A DNA stretch of 64,000 nucleotides from Solirubrobacteraceae bacterium (GTDB lineage: Bacteria > Actinomycetota > Thermoleophilia > Solirubrobacterales > Solirubrobacteraceae). A program made the translations under genes and the position numbers. Where the stretch lies: the NCBI GenBank assembly GCA_017882455.1, contig JADGPL010000010.1, forward strand, positions 1-64,000, written 5' to 3'. Positions 41,122 to 48,699 of the stretch are shown here, piece by piece (position 1 is the stretch's first letter; every line of letters starts with the position of its first letter). Below the pieces are notes generated by a model, which saw nothing but the letters and a program-made list of their open reading frames with translations, had not been told where the DNA came from and ran no database searches.

Positions 41122-42687
41122 ATGGACCCGGAGGTGGCCAGAACTCTGGACGAGCTCGAGCGCAAGATCGCGGAGCTGGAGCGCACCCTGGGCTCGATCG
41201 CCCACGGGGAGCAGCCCACGGGCAGCGGCAGCGGGACGCTGCCGGGGACGACCCCGGCGCCCCCACCGGTCCTCGACGAGAATGCCGCGGCGAGAAGCTG
41301 GAGCCGCGTCGTGGACGAGGCGATCGAGGCGCCGCCGGCGCCCCGCCCGGCGCGCTCCCCCGAGCCGCCCGCCAAGCCCGAGCACGCCCCTCCCCTCGTC
41401 CACAGCCAAACCCCGGCCCACCTCTACCAACCTGCCTCCCGGCACGCCGGAGCAGAGCCAGCTCCTACACGCGCGCCCGCCCCTCCACGGCCGGAGGAGC
41501 TGCTCCGGTTCCGCGATCGGCTGGAGCAGGCGGCGCGCGATCTCACCCATGACTACGACGAGCTGCTCGGACGCCTAAGCTACGCCGCTGTGAGCAGCAC
41601 GCCCGGTCCCACGATCTCATTTGCGCGCGGCGCGCCTTCGCTCGACATCGTCGACGTGGACGGCCTGCGGGACGCCGCGGTGAGGGCATTCGAGAGCGAC
41701 CCTGCGGGCACGACCGCATACGGGACCTCGGTCGGCTATCCGCGCCTGCGCAGCTGGATCGCCGACCGCCATGGCGTCGAGCCCGAGCGAGTGCTGGTGA
41801 CCAACGGCTCGATGCAGGCCGACGCCTTCCTGTTCGAGCAGCTCGTGCGCCCGGGAGACGACGTGATCGTGGAGCGCCCCTCCTACGACCGTACGCTGCT
41901 GTCGCTGCGCCAGCGCGGGGCGCGGCTGCACGCGGTGGAGCTGGAGCCCGACGGCATCGACACCGAGGCCCTCGCCCGCCTGCTCGAGGGCGGCGCGCCC
42001 GTGCAGCCGACGATCGCCCACATCATCCCCAACTTCCAGAACCCGGCCGGCTACACGCTCGCTTACGAGAAGCGCAGGCGCCTGCTCGAGCTGGCGAGCG
42101 ACCATGGCTTCACGGTCTTCGAGGATGACCCCTATGTGGAGCTGCGCTTCAGCGGCGAGACCCTGCCGACGATGCTCTCGATGGACCCCGAGCGCGTCGT
42201 CTACGCGTCCTCGTTCTCGAAGACCGTCTGTCCGGGGATCAGGGTCGGCTATCTCGTGGGGCCGCCCGAACTGATCAAGGCGATCGCCCAGCTCGCCACC
42301 AACACCTACATCTCGCCCAACATGGTGGCCCAGTCGATCGTGTATGAGTTCTGCGCCTCCGGGGCGATCGAGCGCTCGATCGAGACCGTCAAGGCGGCGC
42401 TGGCCGAGCGGGCCTCGACGCTGGCTGGGGCGCTGCGCCGAGACCTGCCGGAGGCCGAGTTCGTAGAGCCCCAGGGCGGCTACTTCATGTGGGTGACCCT
42501 GCCCGAGGGCACCGACGTCCACGCGCTGTTCCAGGCGGCAGCCGACCGCGGCGTGTCGTTCGTGAAGGGAACCGACTTCCTGCTGGAGGGCGGCGAGAAC
42601 ACCCTGCGCCTGGCCTACTCGGGCGTGACGCCCGAGCAGATCGACACCGGCGTGGCGCGCCTTGCCGAGGCTTACCGCTCGCTCTAG
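41122..42687 (+). CDS. PLP-dependent aminotransferase fused to an N-terminal coiled-coil/Pro-rich segment
   Basis: A 521-residue protein from ATG 41122. Residues about 145-521 are a fold-type I aminotransferase close to 2-aminoadipate/MocR-type class I enzymes: AYGTSVGYPRLRSWIADRHG, VTNGSMQADAFLFEQLV, PNFQNPAGYTLAYEKR, FEDDPYVELRF, and the PLP Lys in SSFSKTVCPGIRVGYL. The N-terminal ~140 residues are unrelated: a short coiled coil (VARTLDELERKIAELERTLG), a Pro/Ala-rich stretch and a second helix (RFRDRLEQAARDLTHDYDEL). There is no GntR DNA-binding domain, so it is not a MocR regulator. The fusion looks like a small separate gene merged with the enzyme. Confidence 0.8.
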   Translation: MDPEVARTLDELERKIAELERTLGSIAHGEQPTGSGSGTLPGTTPAPPPVLDENAAARSWSRVVDEAIEAPPAPRPARSPEPPAKPEHAPPLVHSQTPAHLYQPASRHAGAEPAPTRAPAPPRPEELLRFRDRLEQAARDLTHDYDELLGRLSYAAVSSTPGPTISFARGAPSLDIVDVDGLRDAAVRAFESDPAGTTAYGTSVGYPRLRSWIADRHGVEPERVLVTNGSMQADAFLFEQLVRPGDDVIVERPSYDRTLLSLRQRGARLHAVELEPDGIDTEALARLLEGGAPVQPTIAHIIPNFQNPAGYTLAYEKRRRLLELASDHGFTVFEDDPYVELRFSGETLPTMLSMDPERVVYASSFSKTVCPGIRVGYLVGPPELIKAIAQLATNTYISPNMVAQSIVYEFCASGAIERSIETVKAALAERASTLAGALRRDLPEAEFVEPQGGYFMWVTLPEGTDVHALFQAAADRGVSFVKGTDFLLEGGENTLRLAYSGVTPEQIDTGVARLAEAYRSL

Positions 42688-42849
42688 GCGCGCGGCCCCC
42701 GTCCAACCTTCGCGCCGCATCCGCGTTAACAGGGATGAGGCACCTGTTTCCGAGCTGTTGCACCGACCTGCGATGCCGCAGGGGGTTGGGGTGCTCTCGG
42801 GGGACGGCACCGCTCGACGTCACAACCGCACGATCAAGAGAGGGAACTG
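42688..42849 (+). promoter_or_regulatory. Gap between aminotransferase and secreted-protein gene
   Basis: A 162-base stretch. It contains one small hairpin at 42767-42782 (CCTGCG, loop ATGC, CGCAGG) followed by a G-rich run, possibly an attenuator or terminator for the aminotransferase. A good ribosome site (GAGAGGGA) lies just before ATG 42850. No sigma boxes could be assigned. Confidence 0.35.
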
Positions 42850-43401
42850 ATGATGCACACTGGATTCAAGAGGCTTTCTGCAGCCGCGGCGCTGATTGCG
42901 CCGATTGCGATGATGAGCATCTCCACTGCCCCGGCCAGCGCGGCCGAAGGCACGACATGTACCGGCAACAGCGGCTCGGCCAAGTTCTCGCCGGGGTTGA
43001 CCAGCTCGGCGAAGGTGCAGAACGTGATCGTCAAAGGCACGCTGTCGGGCTGCTCCGGCGGCGGGGTCAGCGGTGGCAGCTACATCGCACACCTGAAGAC
43101 GACCAACGCGGTGAGCTGTGCCGCACTGGCGGGCCCCGGCGAACCCGCGACCGGAACCGTCGTCATCAAGTGGTCGCCGAAGGGCCAGGGCAACTCGAAC
43201 GGGACCTTCAGCATGCCGCTCACCGGAGTCCCCGGTGTCAGTCTCGCCGGCACGCTCGAAAGCGGGCCGTTCGCAACCATGAGCCTGTCCGGGACGGTCT
43301 CTCAGACGTTCAGCGGCACCTGCGGCGCAGCCGTTGGCAAGAAGAAGGCAAAGGCCGTCAAGGACTCCACCTTCACTGGATCGGCGGTCACCATCGCGTA
43401 A
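42850..43401 (+). CDS. Secreted protein of unknown function
   Basis: A 183-residue exported protein with a clear Sec signal (FKRLSAAAALIAPIAMMSIS, cleavage near PASAAEG). The mature part is Gly/Ser/Thr-rich with four Cys that could form two bonds (TTCTGNSG, LSGCSGGG, AVSCAALA, SGTCGAAVG). It has repeated beta-type segments (VIVKGTLSGC, FSMPLTGVPGVSLAGTLES, MSLSGTVSQTF). It resembles other abundant small exported proteins of actinobacteria of unknown role. It is followed by a strong terminator hairpin. Confidence 0.65.
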   Translation: MMHTGFKRLSAAAALIAPIAMMSISTAPASAAEGTTCTGNSGSAKFSPGLTSSAKVQNVIVKGTLSGCSGGGVSGGSYIAHLKTTNAVSCAALAGPGEPATGTVVIKWSPKGQGNSNGTFSMPLTGVPGVSLAGTLESGPFATMSLSGTVSQTFSGTCGAAVGKKKAKAVKDSTFTGSAVTIA

Positions 43402-43416
43402 TTCCCACCGGGGCAT

Positions 43417-43452
43417 GGGAGGAGACCCGCTTCGACGAGCGGGGCTCCTCCC
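43417..43452. terminator. Strong hairpin between convergent genes, bidirectional terminator
   Basis: GGGAGGAG-A-CCCGC pairs with GCGGG-G-CTCCTCCC around the 8-base loop TTCGACGA: 13 base pairs with one A/G mismatch. It lies 16 bases after the secreted-protein stop and 36 bases beyond the stop of the convergent DtxR gene, an ideal site for termination in both directions. Confidence 0.8.
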
Positions 43453-43487
43453 AGCGCCCGCGGCCAGCACTTGGGCGCCCGCGGTAT

Positions 43488-44231
43488 TCAGCGCCCGTAG
43501 CGTTGGCCGAGCACGAGCTGCTCCGGTAGCGCGGTGCGCGGCGGCGGCGAGGGGTCGGCGATCACGGAGACGGTCTCGGCGACGCTGGGGGTCAGGGTCA
43601 GCAGCCGCCCGTCGGCGCCACGCACGCCGACATGCTCCTCGTCGCGTTCGGCGAGGGTCCCCTCGAGACCCGGCTCCAGGCCGGAGGCCTTGAGATAGCG
43701 CAGCAGGTCCTCGGCCTCGTTCTCGAAGCGCAGGATGCGCACGGAGGCACCGAGCTCGACGTCCGCCAGGGGCACTCCCGCGAGCCGCGAGCCGGCCACG
43801 ATCGGATGACCGTGGGGACAGGTCTTGGCGTTGCCGATGGCGGCGAGCATGCGCTCCTCGAGCACCGGTGACATGGCATGCTCGAGGCGCTCGGCCTCCT
43901 CGTGCACCTCGTCCCAGGGGACGCCCAGCACGTCGGTGAGGAAGCGCTCGATCAGGCGGTGGCGGCGCACGATGCCCTCGGCATGCTGGGCGCCACTGTC
44001 GGTGAAGGCGATCGCGCGATCGCTTCCGCGGGTGATGTAGCCGTCGCGCTCGAGACGGCCGACCATCTCGTGCACGGTGGGCGCCGACAGCTGCATCGCA
44101 CGTGCCACGTTGGCGCCCGTCATCGGCAGGCCGGCCTCCTGCAGCCAGAACAGGGTCTGCAGGTACTCCTCCTCGGCGACCGTCGCCGTGTTTGCCTCCT
44201 CGCCGCCCACGTGGCTGATGCTAGTGGACAC
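43488..44231 (-). CDS. DtxR/MntR-family metal-dependent repressor
   Basis: A 247-residue regulator. Winged HTH: EEYLQTLFWLQEAGLPMTGA and ARAMQLSAPTVHEMVGRLER. Dimerisation/metal domain: IVRRHRLIERFLTDVLGVPW, DEVHEEAERLEHAMSPVLEE and CPHGHPIV. A C-terminal SH3-like FeoA domain follows. Where IdeR/DtxR have the Cys ligand in ACRWEH, this protein has Glu (AERLEH), as in manganese-sensing MntR, so Mn2+ rather than Fe2+ is plausible. GTG start follows the ligase stop with no gap (TGAGTG), so it belongs to the DNA end-joining gene operon, an unusual partner. Confidence 0.88.
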   Translation of the reverse strand: MSTSISHVGGEEANTATVAEEEYLQTLFWLQEAGLPMTGANVARAMQLSAPTVHEMVGRLERDGYITRGSDRAIAFTDSGAQHAEGIVRRHRLIERFLTDVLGVPWDEVHEEAERLEHAMSPVLEERMLAAIGNAKTCPHGHPIVAGSRLAGVPLADVELGASVRILRFENEAEDLLRYLKASGLEPGLEGTLAERDEEHVGVRGADGRLLTLTPSVAETVSVIADPSPPPRTALPEQLVLGQRYGR

Positions 44232-45191
44232 TCACGAGCGGAGCTGATCGAAGGTGCACTCCGCCGGCGCCTTGTCCTCGCGCCAGCGTCGGAGCTTGGC
44301 GCCATGGCGGATGCGCCCGGCGGAGACGTGGTCGAAGTCGATCTCGACCACCAGCTCGGGGCGCAGGCCGATCCACTCGAGATCCTTGCCGGCGCTCCAG
44401 CGGCTGGGGTCGGCCGACCCGCGCTCGCCCGACTCATACGCCGCGAGAAATCCGACGAGCCGCCTCTTCTCGGCGGCTCTCAGGCCTGAGCAGTGCCCGA
44501 CGACGCGCAGCTCGGGACCGTCGTAGAGGCCGAGGATGAGCGCACCCACGGTGTCGGGGTCCTTGCCCGGACGCCAGCCGACGAGGACCGCATCGATCGT
44601 ACGCACGCGCTTGACCTTGACCATCCCCTTGCGCTCGCCCGGACGATAGGGAGCCGAGCGCTCCTTGGCGATTGCGCCCTCGGCGCTCTGCAGCCAGCGC
44701 TCGGCCTCCTCGGAGCTCTGCACGGTCTCCATCAGCTCGACGGGCGCATCGGCGAACCGGGCGCTCCCCAGCAGTTGCTCGAGAGCTGCGCGGCGCTCGG
44801 CGAAGGGCCGCTCGAGCAGTACCTCATCCTCGAGCGCGAGCAGATCGAAGGCAACGTAGACGGCGGGAGTGTCGGTGGCGAGGCGCTCGACTCGCGAGAC
44901 GGCCGGGTGGATGCGCTGGCCCAGCGCGTCGAAGTCCTCGTGACCCTCGCCGTCGCGAACCACGATCTCGCCGTCGAGCACGTAGCGGCCATCGGGGAGG
45001 ACGAGCTCGGGGAAGTAGCGCCCGAGCGTCTTGCCGTTACGCGACTGCAGGAAGACATCGCTGCCGTCCACGAAGGCCAGGCAGCGAAACCCGTCGAGCT
45101 TGACCTCATACACATGGTCCTCGCCGGTGGGCAGCTCCTTGCGCGACAGCGCCAGCTGGGGCTTGACGGTGGGCTCGAGCGGGAGCGTCAC
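44232..45191 (-). CDS. ATP-dependent DNA ligase (LigC/LigD ligase-domain type)
   Basis: A 319-residue stand-alone ligase. Motif I is YEVKLDGFRCLAFV (adenylated Lys in KLDG), motif III YVLDGEIVVRDG and YVAFDLLALED, motif IV EGAIAKERSAPYRPG, and motif V MVKVKRVRTIDAVLVGWRPG. The OB-fold follows to residue ~315. This is the ligase domain of bacterial non-homologous end joining, separate here from the polymerase domain encoded just upstream (4-base GTGA overlap). No Ku gene or 3'-phosphoesterase domain is visible in the window. Confidence 0.9.
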   Translation of the reverse strand: MTLPLEPTVKPQLALSRKELPTGEDHVYEVKLDGFRCLAFVDGSDVFLQSRNGKTLGRYFPELVLPDGRYVLDGEIVVRDGEGHEDFDALGQRIHPAVSRVERLATDTPAVYVAFDLLALEDEVLLERPFAERRAALEQLLGSARFADAPVELMETVQSSEEAERWLQSAEGAIAKERSAPYRPGERKGMVKVKRVRTIDAVLVGWRPGKDPDTVGALILGLYDGPELRVVGHCSGLRAAEKRRLVGFLAAYESGERGSADPSRWSAGKDLEWIGLRPELVVEIDFDHVSAGRIRHGAKLRRWREDKAPAECTFDQLRS

Positions 45192-46246
45192 GACTCCTCG
45201 ACCTCCTCGAACTCGCTGCCGGCCTCGGCAGCCCCGGGCTTGCGTGCCCTGCTCGGCTGCACCCGCCTGGGCTCGTTCTTCTGCTTGCGGAAGTGTGGCG
45301 GCCAGGGCGCGTCGCCGAGGCCTTCGCGCTCGTCCCGGGCGGCGAGATCGAGCAGCCCGTCGAGGCTGCCCGGGGTGTCGTCGATGGCCGCCGAGGGGTC
45401 ACCGTGCTCGCGCAGCCGTGCGGGCACGGTGCGGAGGGTCAGCTCGGCGGGCTCGACGTCGGGCACCTCGCCCCACTCCAACGGGCAGGACACACGCGCG
45501 TCGGGCACGGCCCGGACCGAATAGGCCGAGGCCACGGTGCGGTCGCGGGCGTTCTGGTTGTAGTCGATGAACACGCCCTCGCGTTCCTCCTTCCACCAGC
45601 GGCTGGTGGCGCGGCCGGGCATCCGCCGCTCGACCTCCCGCGCGAGCGCAAGCGCGGCGCGGCGGACTTCTTCGAAGCTCTGCTCGGGCGCGATCCGCAC
45701 ATATATGTGGATGCCGCGCGAGCCCGATGTCTTTGGAAAGCCGGCCAGTCCGTGCGCCTCGAGCACCTCGCGCACGCCGAGCGCGACCTCGCGGACCTCC
45801 GAGAAGGGCACGTCGGGGCCGGGGTCCAGATCGACGCGCAGCTCATCCGGGTGGTCGAGGTCGGCGCGGCGCACCGGCCAGGGATTCCAGTCGATCACGC
45901 CGAGGTTCACCCCCCACACCAGGTGGGCGCCGTCGTTGGGCACGAGCTCGCGCGCGTGGCGCCCGCTGGGGAAGGTGACGGTCGCGGTCTGCAGCCACTC
46001 GGGCGCGCTGTCAGGGACGCGCTTCTGGAAGAACGGCTCACCCTCGACGCCGTCGACCCAGCGCTTCATCACCGTGGGGCGCTCGCGCAGGTGACGTACC
46101 ACGGCCTGCTCGCACTCGAGGTAGTAGTTGACGAGATCGAGCTTGGTGATCCCGGCCTTCGGGAAGAACAGCTTGCCGGGGCTGCTGACGCGCACCTCTC
46201 TCCCGCAGGTCTCCACGAGCACGTGCTCGGACTTCTTCGCGGCCAC
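45188..46246 (-). CDS. LigD-type polymerase domain protein (AEP superfamily)
   Basis: A 352-residue stand-alone NHEJ polymerase/primase. It shows VSSPGKLFFPKAGITKLDLV at the start, GVNLGVIDWNPWPVRRADLD, the catalytic Asp pair in LRVDLDPGPDVPF, KTSGSRGIHIYVRI and VFIDYNQNARDRTVASAYSV. After ~300 residues of the AEP fold, a Lys/Arg/Glu-rich tail (PHFRKQKNEPRRVQPSRARK) may bind DNA. It overlaps the ligase gene by 4 bases. It starts 20 bases from a divergent glycerate-kinase-like gene. Confidence 0.92.
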   Translation of the reverse strand: MAAKKSEHVLVETCGREVRVSSPGKLFFPKAGITKLDLVNYYLECEQAVVRHLRERPTVMKRWVDGVEGEPFFQKRVPDSAPEWLQTATVTFPSGRHARELVPNDGAHLVWGVNLGVIDWNPWPVRRADLDHPDELRVDLDPGPDVPFSEVREVALGVREVLEAHGLAGFPKTSGSRGIHIYVRIAPEQSFEEVRRAALALAREVERRMPGRATSRWWKEEREGVFIDYNQNARDRTVASAYSVRAVPDARVSCPLEWGEVPDVEPAELTLRTVPARLREHGDPSAAIDDTPGSLDGLLDLAARDEREGLGDAPWPPHFRKQKNEPRRVQPSRARKPGAAEAGSEFEEVEES

Positions 46247-46266
46247 CCGTGGAAGGATGCCCGATC

Positions 46267-46716
46267 ATGAGCGCCCGCACCCCCATCCCGCGACATGCCT
46301 TGATCGCGAGCGGGGACTTCGGAGAGCGCCTGCCCGCCGCGGCGGTGGCGGAGGCGATCGCCCAGGGCCTGCGAGCCGCGGGGATGGCAGAGCCCGACCT
46401 GTGTCCCCTGCCGGCGGCGCAGGCGGGTGAGCGCACACGGGAGTTGCTGGATTCGTTGGACTTCGATGCGCGGATGCGCGCCGCGCGGGCTGTGATCGTG
46501 GCCGACGAGCACCTGCGCGAGCGCACGCTGGCGGGGAGCGCGACCTTCGAGATCGCCACGAGGGCACGACAGGCCGGTGTCCCCGCCTACGCGCTCACGG
46601 CCCGCAACGAGCTCGACTCCTTCGATGCGCGCATCCTCGATCTGCAGAGGATCTTGGAGGCAGGGAGCGCGCGAACGTTGACGGCGGCCGCGAGAGAGCT
46701 CGCAGGACTGCTGTGA
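46267..46716 (+). CDS. Very short glycerate-kinase-like protein
   Basis: A 149-residue protein. Its ends resemble the two ends of GlxK-type glycerate kinase (normally about 370 residues). The N-terminal IASGDFGERLPAAAVAEAIA and QGLRAAGMAEPDLCPLPAA match the start, and DFDARMRAARAVIVADEHLR, ERTLAGSATFEIATRARQAG and VPAYALTARNELDSFDARIL match the C-terminal part. The middle is missing. It could be a minimal paralogue with another role, such as a decayed or regulatory form. ATG 46267 is chosen as the first start after the divergent LigD polymerase gene. Confidence 0.55.
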   Translation: MSARTPIPRHALIASGDFGERLPAAAVAEAIAQGLRAAGMAEPDLCPLPAAQAGERTRELLDSLDFDARMRAARAVIVADEHLRERTLAGSATFEIATRARQAGVPAYALTARNELDSFDARILDLQRILEAGSARTLTAAARELAGLL

Positions 46717-46753
46717 GAGCGTCTCAGCGCTGACAGCCCGATCGCACGGCCGC

Positions 46754-46782
46754 GGGGGGCCCGCCGGGTCGACGAGCCCCCC
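46754..46782. terminator. GC hairpin between convergent genes
   Basis: GGGGGGC (46754-46760) and GCCCCCC (46776-46782) form a 7-base G/C stem with a 15-base loop. It lies between the glycerate-kinase-like stop (46716) and the convergent secreted-protein stop (46800). No U-tract. Probable terminator for both. Confidence 0.5.
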
Positions 46783-46799
46783 ATGACCGCGAGTGGCCG

Positions 46800-48581
46800 C
46801 TAGGGCCGTATCTCGATCGCCGAGGCGGCGGTGTTGGCGACGACGGCGAGGAGGCTGGAGACATCGGGCCCGGACCAGCTCGACCTTCCGCTTTCCGAGA
46901 GCGAGGTGGAGAGGGCCTGTTCGCCCTTCGAGGTCTCGGTTTTCTCGCCGGTGGGAAGCGCGAACGTGGTCTTGCTCGTGGCGCTCGAGACGTTCACGTC
47001 GCCCGCCTGAATCCCGCTGACCGAGCCCGACGTGCGCAGCAGCGGGCCTTCGCAGTCGAATTCGGCGACGTAGGGACCATGTTCTGCGCTTGCGAGCTCC
47101 GTCCAGACCTGGCCTTCCACTGGGCCGAGCAGCCTCGTGTCGAGCAGGTTGGTGACGATCACCCCGGCAATGCCTGAGGGAGTGCTGTTGGGCCCTTCGC
47201 TGCTGCATTTCTTGCCCGCGCTTTCACAGCCCGTGAACGTGACGCGGTCGACGCCGCTGCTCAGCCCCGTGATCCGTCCCTCTGCGGTGCTCGCCGCGCA
47301 TGTGATCGTGCGGCCAAAGCCCGGGATTTCGAGCGTCACCGTCCCGCTCGTCGAGGCATAGCCGGGACCGGGCGCCGTTTCGTATGAGCCCTTGCCGGCC
47401 TTGACAGCTCTGGTGGTGCAGCTCGAGTCCGTGTACTGGCCCTTCTTCTGGGCCACACAGCTCGCGGCCGGACCGGCCACCCATTCATAGCCGCCCTTGT
47501 GTTCGACCGGCTGGCCTTTCTTTTCGGCCATTCTCGTGCAGTTGGGGTCGGCGTAGCTGCCGTTCTTCTGCGCCACGCACTGCCCGTATTCGGGCGCGCC
47601 GGCCGGGCCCAGCGTGGTGAAGGCCTGATCGGCGCCGTCGCTCGTGCCGAGCGGGTTCGTGGCGACCACGCGGTAGTGGTAGGTACTGCCTTCACCGAGG
47701 CCGGTCAGGGTGGCGGACACGTTGTTGCCGGCACCCGGGCGCGACACGCACGGCACGCTTGCGCCGTAGGAGGACGAGCTGCCATATTCGAAGTGGCAGT
47801 CGCTGACTTCTTCGCCGTCCGGGTCCACGGTCCCGCGCAGCATCGCCGAGATCTGCGAGACCGACGAGGCCGGTTCGGTGACCGCCGCCGGCGCAGCCGG
47901 TTCGTGCGGGCCGAGGTTGATCGCGTAGGGGTTCTCGGGACCGGACATCAGTTCGGTCAGCAGCGCGCCGACGACGATGCCCGAGAGCCCTCCGCACCTG
48001 ATGCTCGGGATCGTCGTGGTGCCCTTGAAGCGCGCCCCCGACTCGAGCAGTTCGCCGAGGCTCAGCGTGTCGCTGAGCGCGAAGGTCACAGGCTTCGAGG
48101 TTTCACATTCGGTCGGGACCCCGATCCCCAGCAGGCCCGCCTCGGTGATGCCGATGTCGGCCTTGGCTGTGACCTCGAGCGTGGCGCACAGGCCCGCGAA
48201 CCTCTCGCCCGTGCAGGTGCTGGCGGCCGCGGGGAGAATGAGGCCCTCTGCCGTTCCCACCTGCTTGAAGGTGATGTGCACTTCCGTGGGGAGGAGCCCG
48301 ACGAGCTTGACCGGGGCGACGAAGGGGGGAACGAAGAGGCTGCCGTTGGCCGTGCCTTCGACTTCTGTTTCGGTCAGCTTCGTGAGGGCGATTTCGCCGT
48401 TGTAGGTCGAGCCTTTCGGCAGTATCACCGGTTCGTTGATCTTCTTCGGCGTCAACGATCCCCACACCGCCCAGTTTTCCAGCGGCAAGCCTGCGAGCGC
48501 CGGCGCAGAGGTGAACGCGCCCGTCGCGAGCGCCGTCAGGCTGACGAGCAGCGCCGCTATCCCACGGGTGTTGCGAGACAT
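46800..48581 (-). CDS. Large secreted protein with fibronectin-III-like and Cys-AQK repeat modules
   Basis: A 593-residue exported protein from ATG 48581, with an unusually strong ribosome site (AAGGAGGGGGAGGA, 48587-48600). The Sec signal is TRGIAALLVSLTALATGAF, cleaved near SAPALA. Residues ~25-250 are a beta-rich unknown domain with Cys pairs. About 255-345 is an FN3-like domain (ISAMLRGTVDPDGEEVSDCH, STYHYRVVATNPLGTSDG). About 350-435 holds two Cys modules (YGQCVAQKNGSYADPNCT; ASCVAQKKGQYTDSSCT). The C-terminal ~150 residues form another beta domain (VTLEIPGFGRTITCAAST). Such modular exported proteins are typical of Solirubrobacterales-like genomes. Function unknown, probably cell surface. 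Confidence 0.7.
   Translation of the reverse strand: MSRNTRGIAALLVSLTALATGAFTSAPALAGLPLENWAVWGSLTPKKINEPVILPKGSTYNGEIALTKLTETEVEGTANGSLFVPPFVAPVKLVGLLPTEVHITFKQVGTAEGLILPAAASTCTGERFAGLCATLEVTAKADIGITEAGLLGIGVPTECETSKPVTFALSDTLSLGELLESGARFKGTTTIPSIRCGGLSGIVVGALLTELMSGPENPYAINLGPHEPAAPAAVTEPASSVSQISAMLRGTVDPDGEEVSDCHFEYGSSSSYGASVPCVSRPGAGNNVSATLTGLGEGSTYHYRVVATNPLGTSDGADQAFTTLGPAGAPEYGQCVAQKNGSYADPNCTRMAEKKGQPVEHKGGYEWVAGPAASCVAQKKGQYTDSSCTTRAVKAGKGSYETAPGPGYASTSGTVTLEIPGFGRTITCAASTAEGRITGLSSGVDRVTFTGCESAGKKCSSEGPNSTPSGIAGVIVTNLLDTRLLGPVEGQVWTELASAEHGPYVAEFDCEGPLLRTSGSVSGIQAGDVNVSSATSKTTFALPTGEKTETSKGEQALSTSLSESGRSSWSGPDVSSLLAVVANTAASAIEIRP
47400..47595 (-). repeat. Two tandem ~40-residue Cys-x-Ala-Gln-Lys modules
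   Basis: Within the secreted protein two copies of C-V-A-Q-K-x-G-x-Y-x-D-x-x-C-T occur about 115-120 bases apart (coding around 47539-47580 and 47419-47463), each followed by a Lys/Gly-rich YE(W/T) segment. Each copy has one pair of Cys, which could be bonded. The divergence between copies shows an old duplication. Confidence 0.7.
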
Positions 48582-48699
48582 CTGAGTCCTCCCCCTCCTT
48601 GATCTGGCGTTTCCCCCACCGGCGCCCCAACCCGAGCGGATCAGGTGCATGGGCCGCCCGATCTCTACCCAGGTCGCGCCGCCCTAAACACCAAATGCG

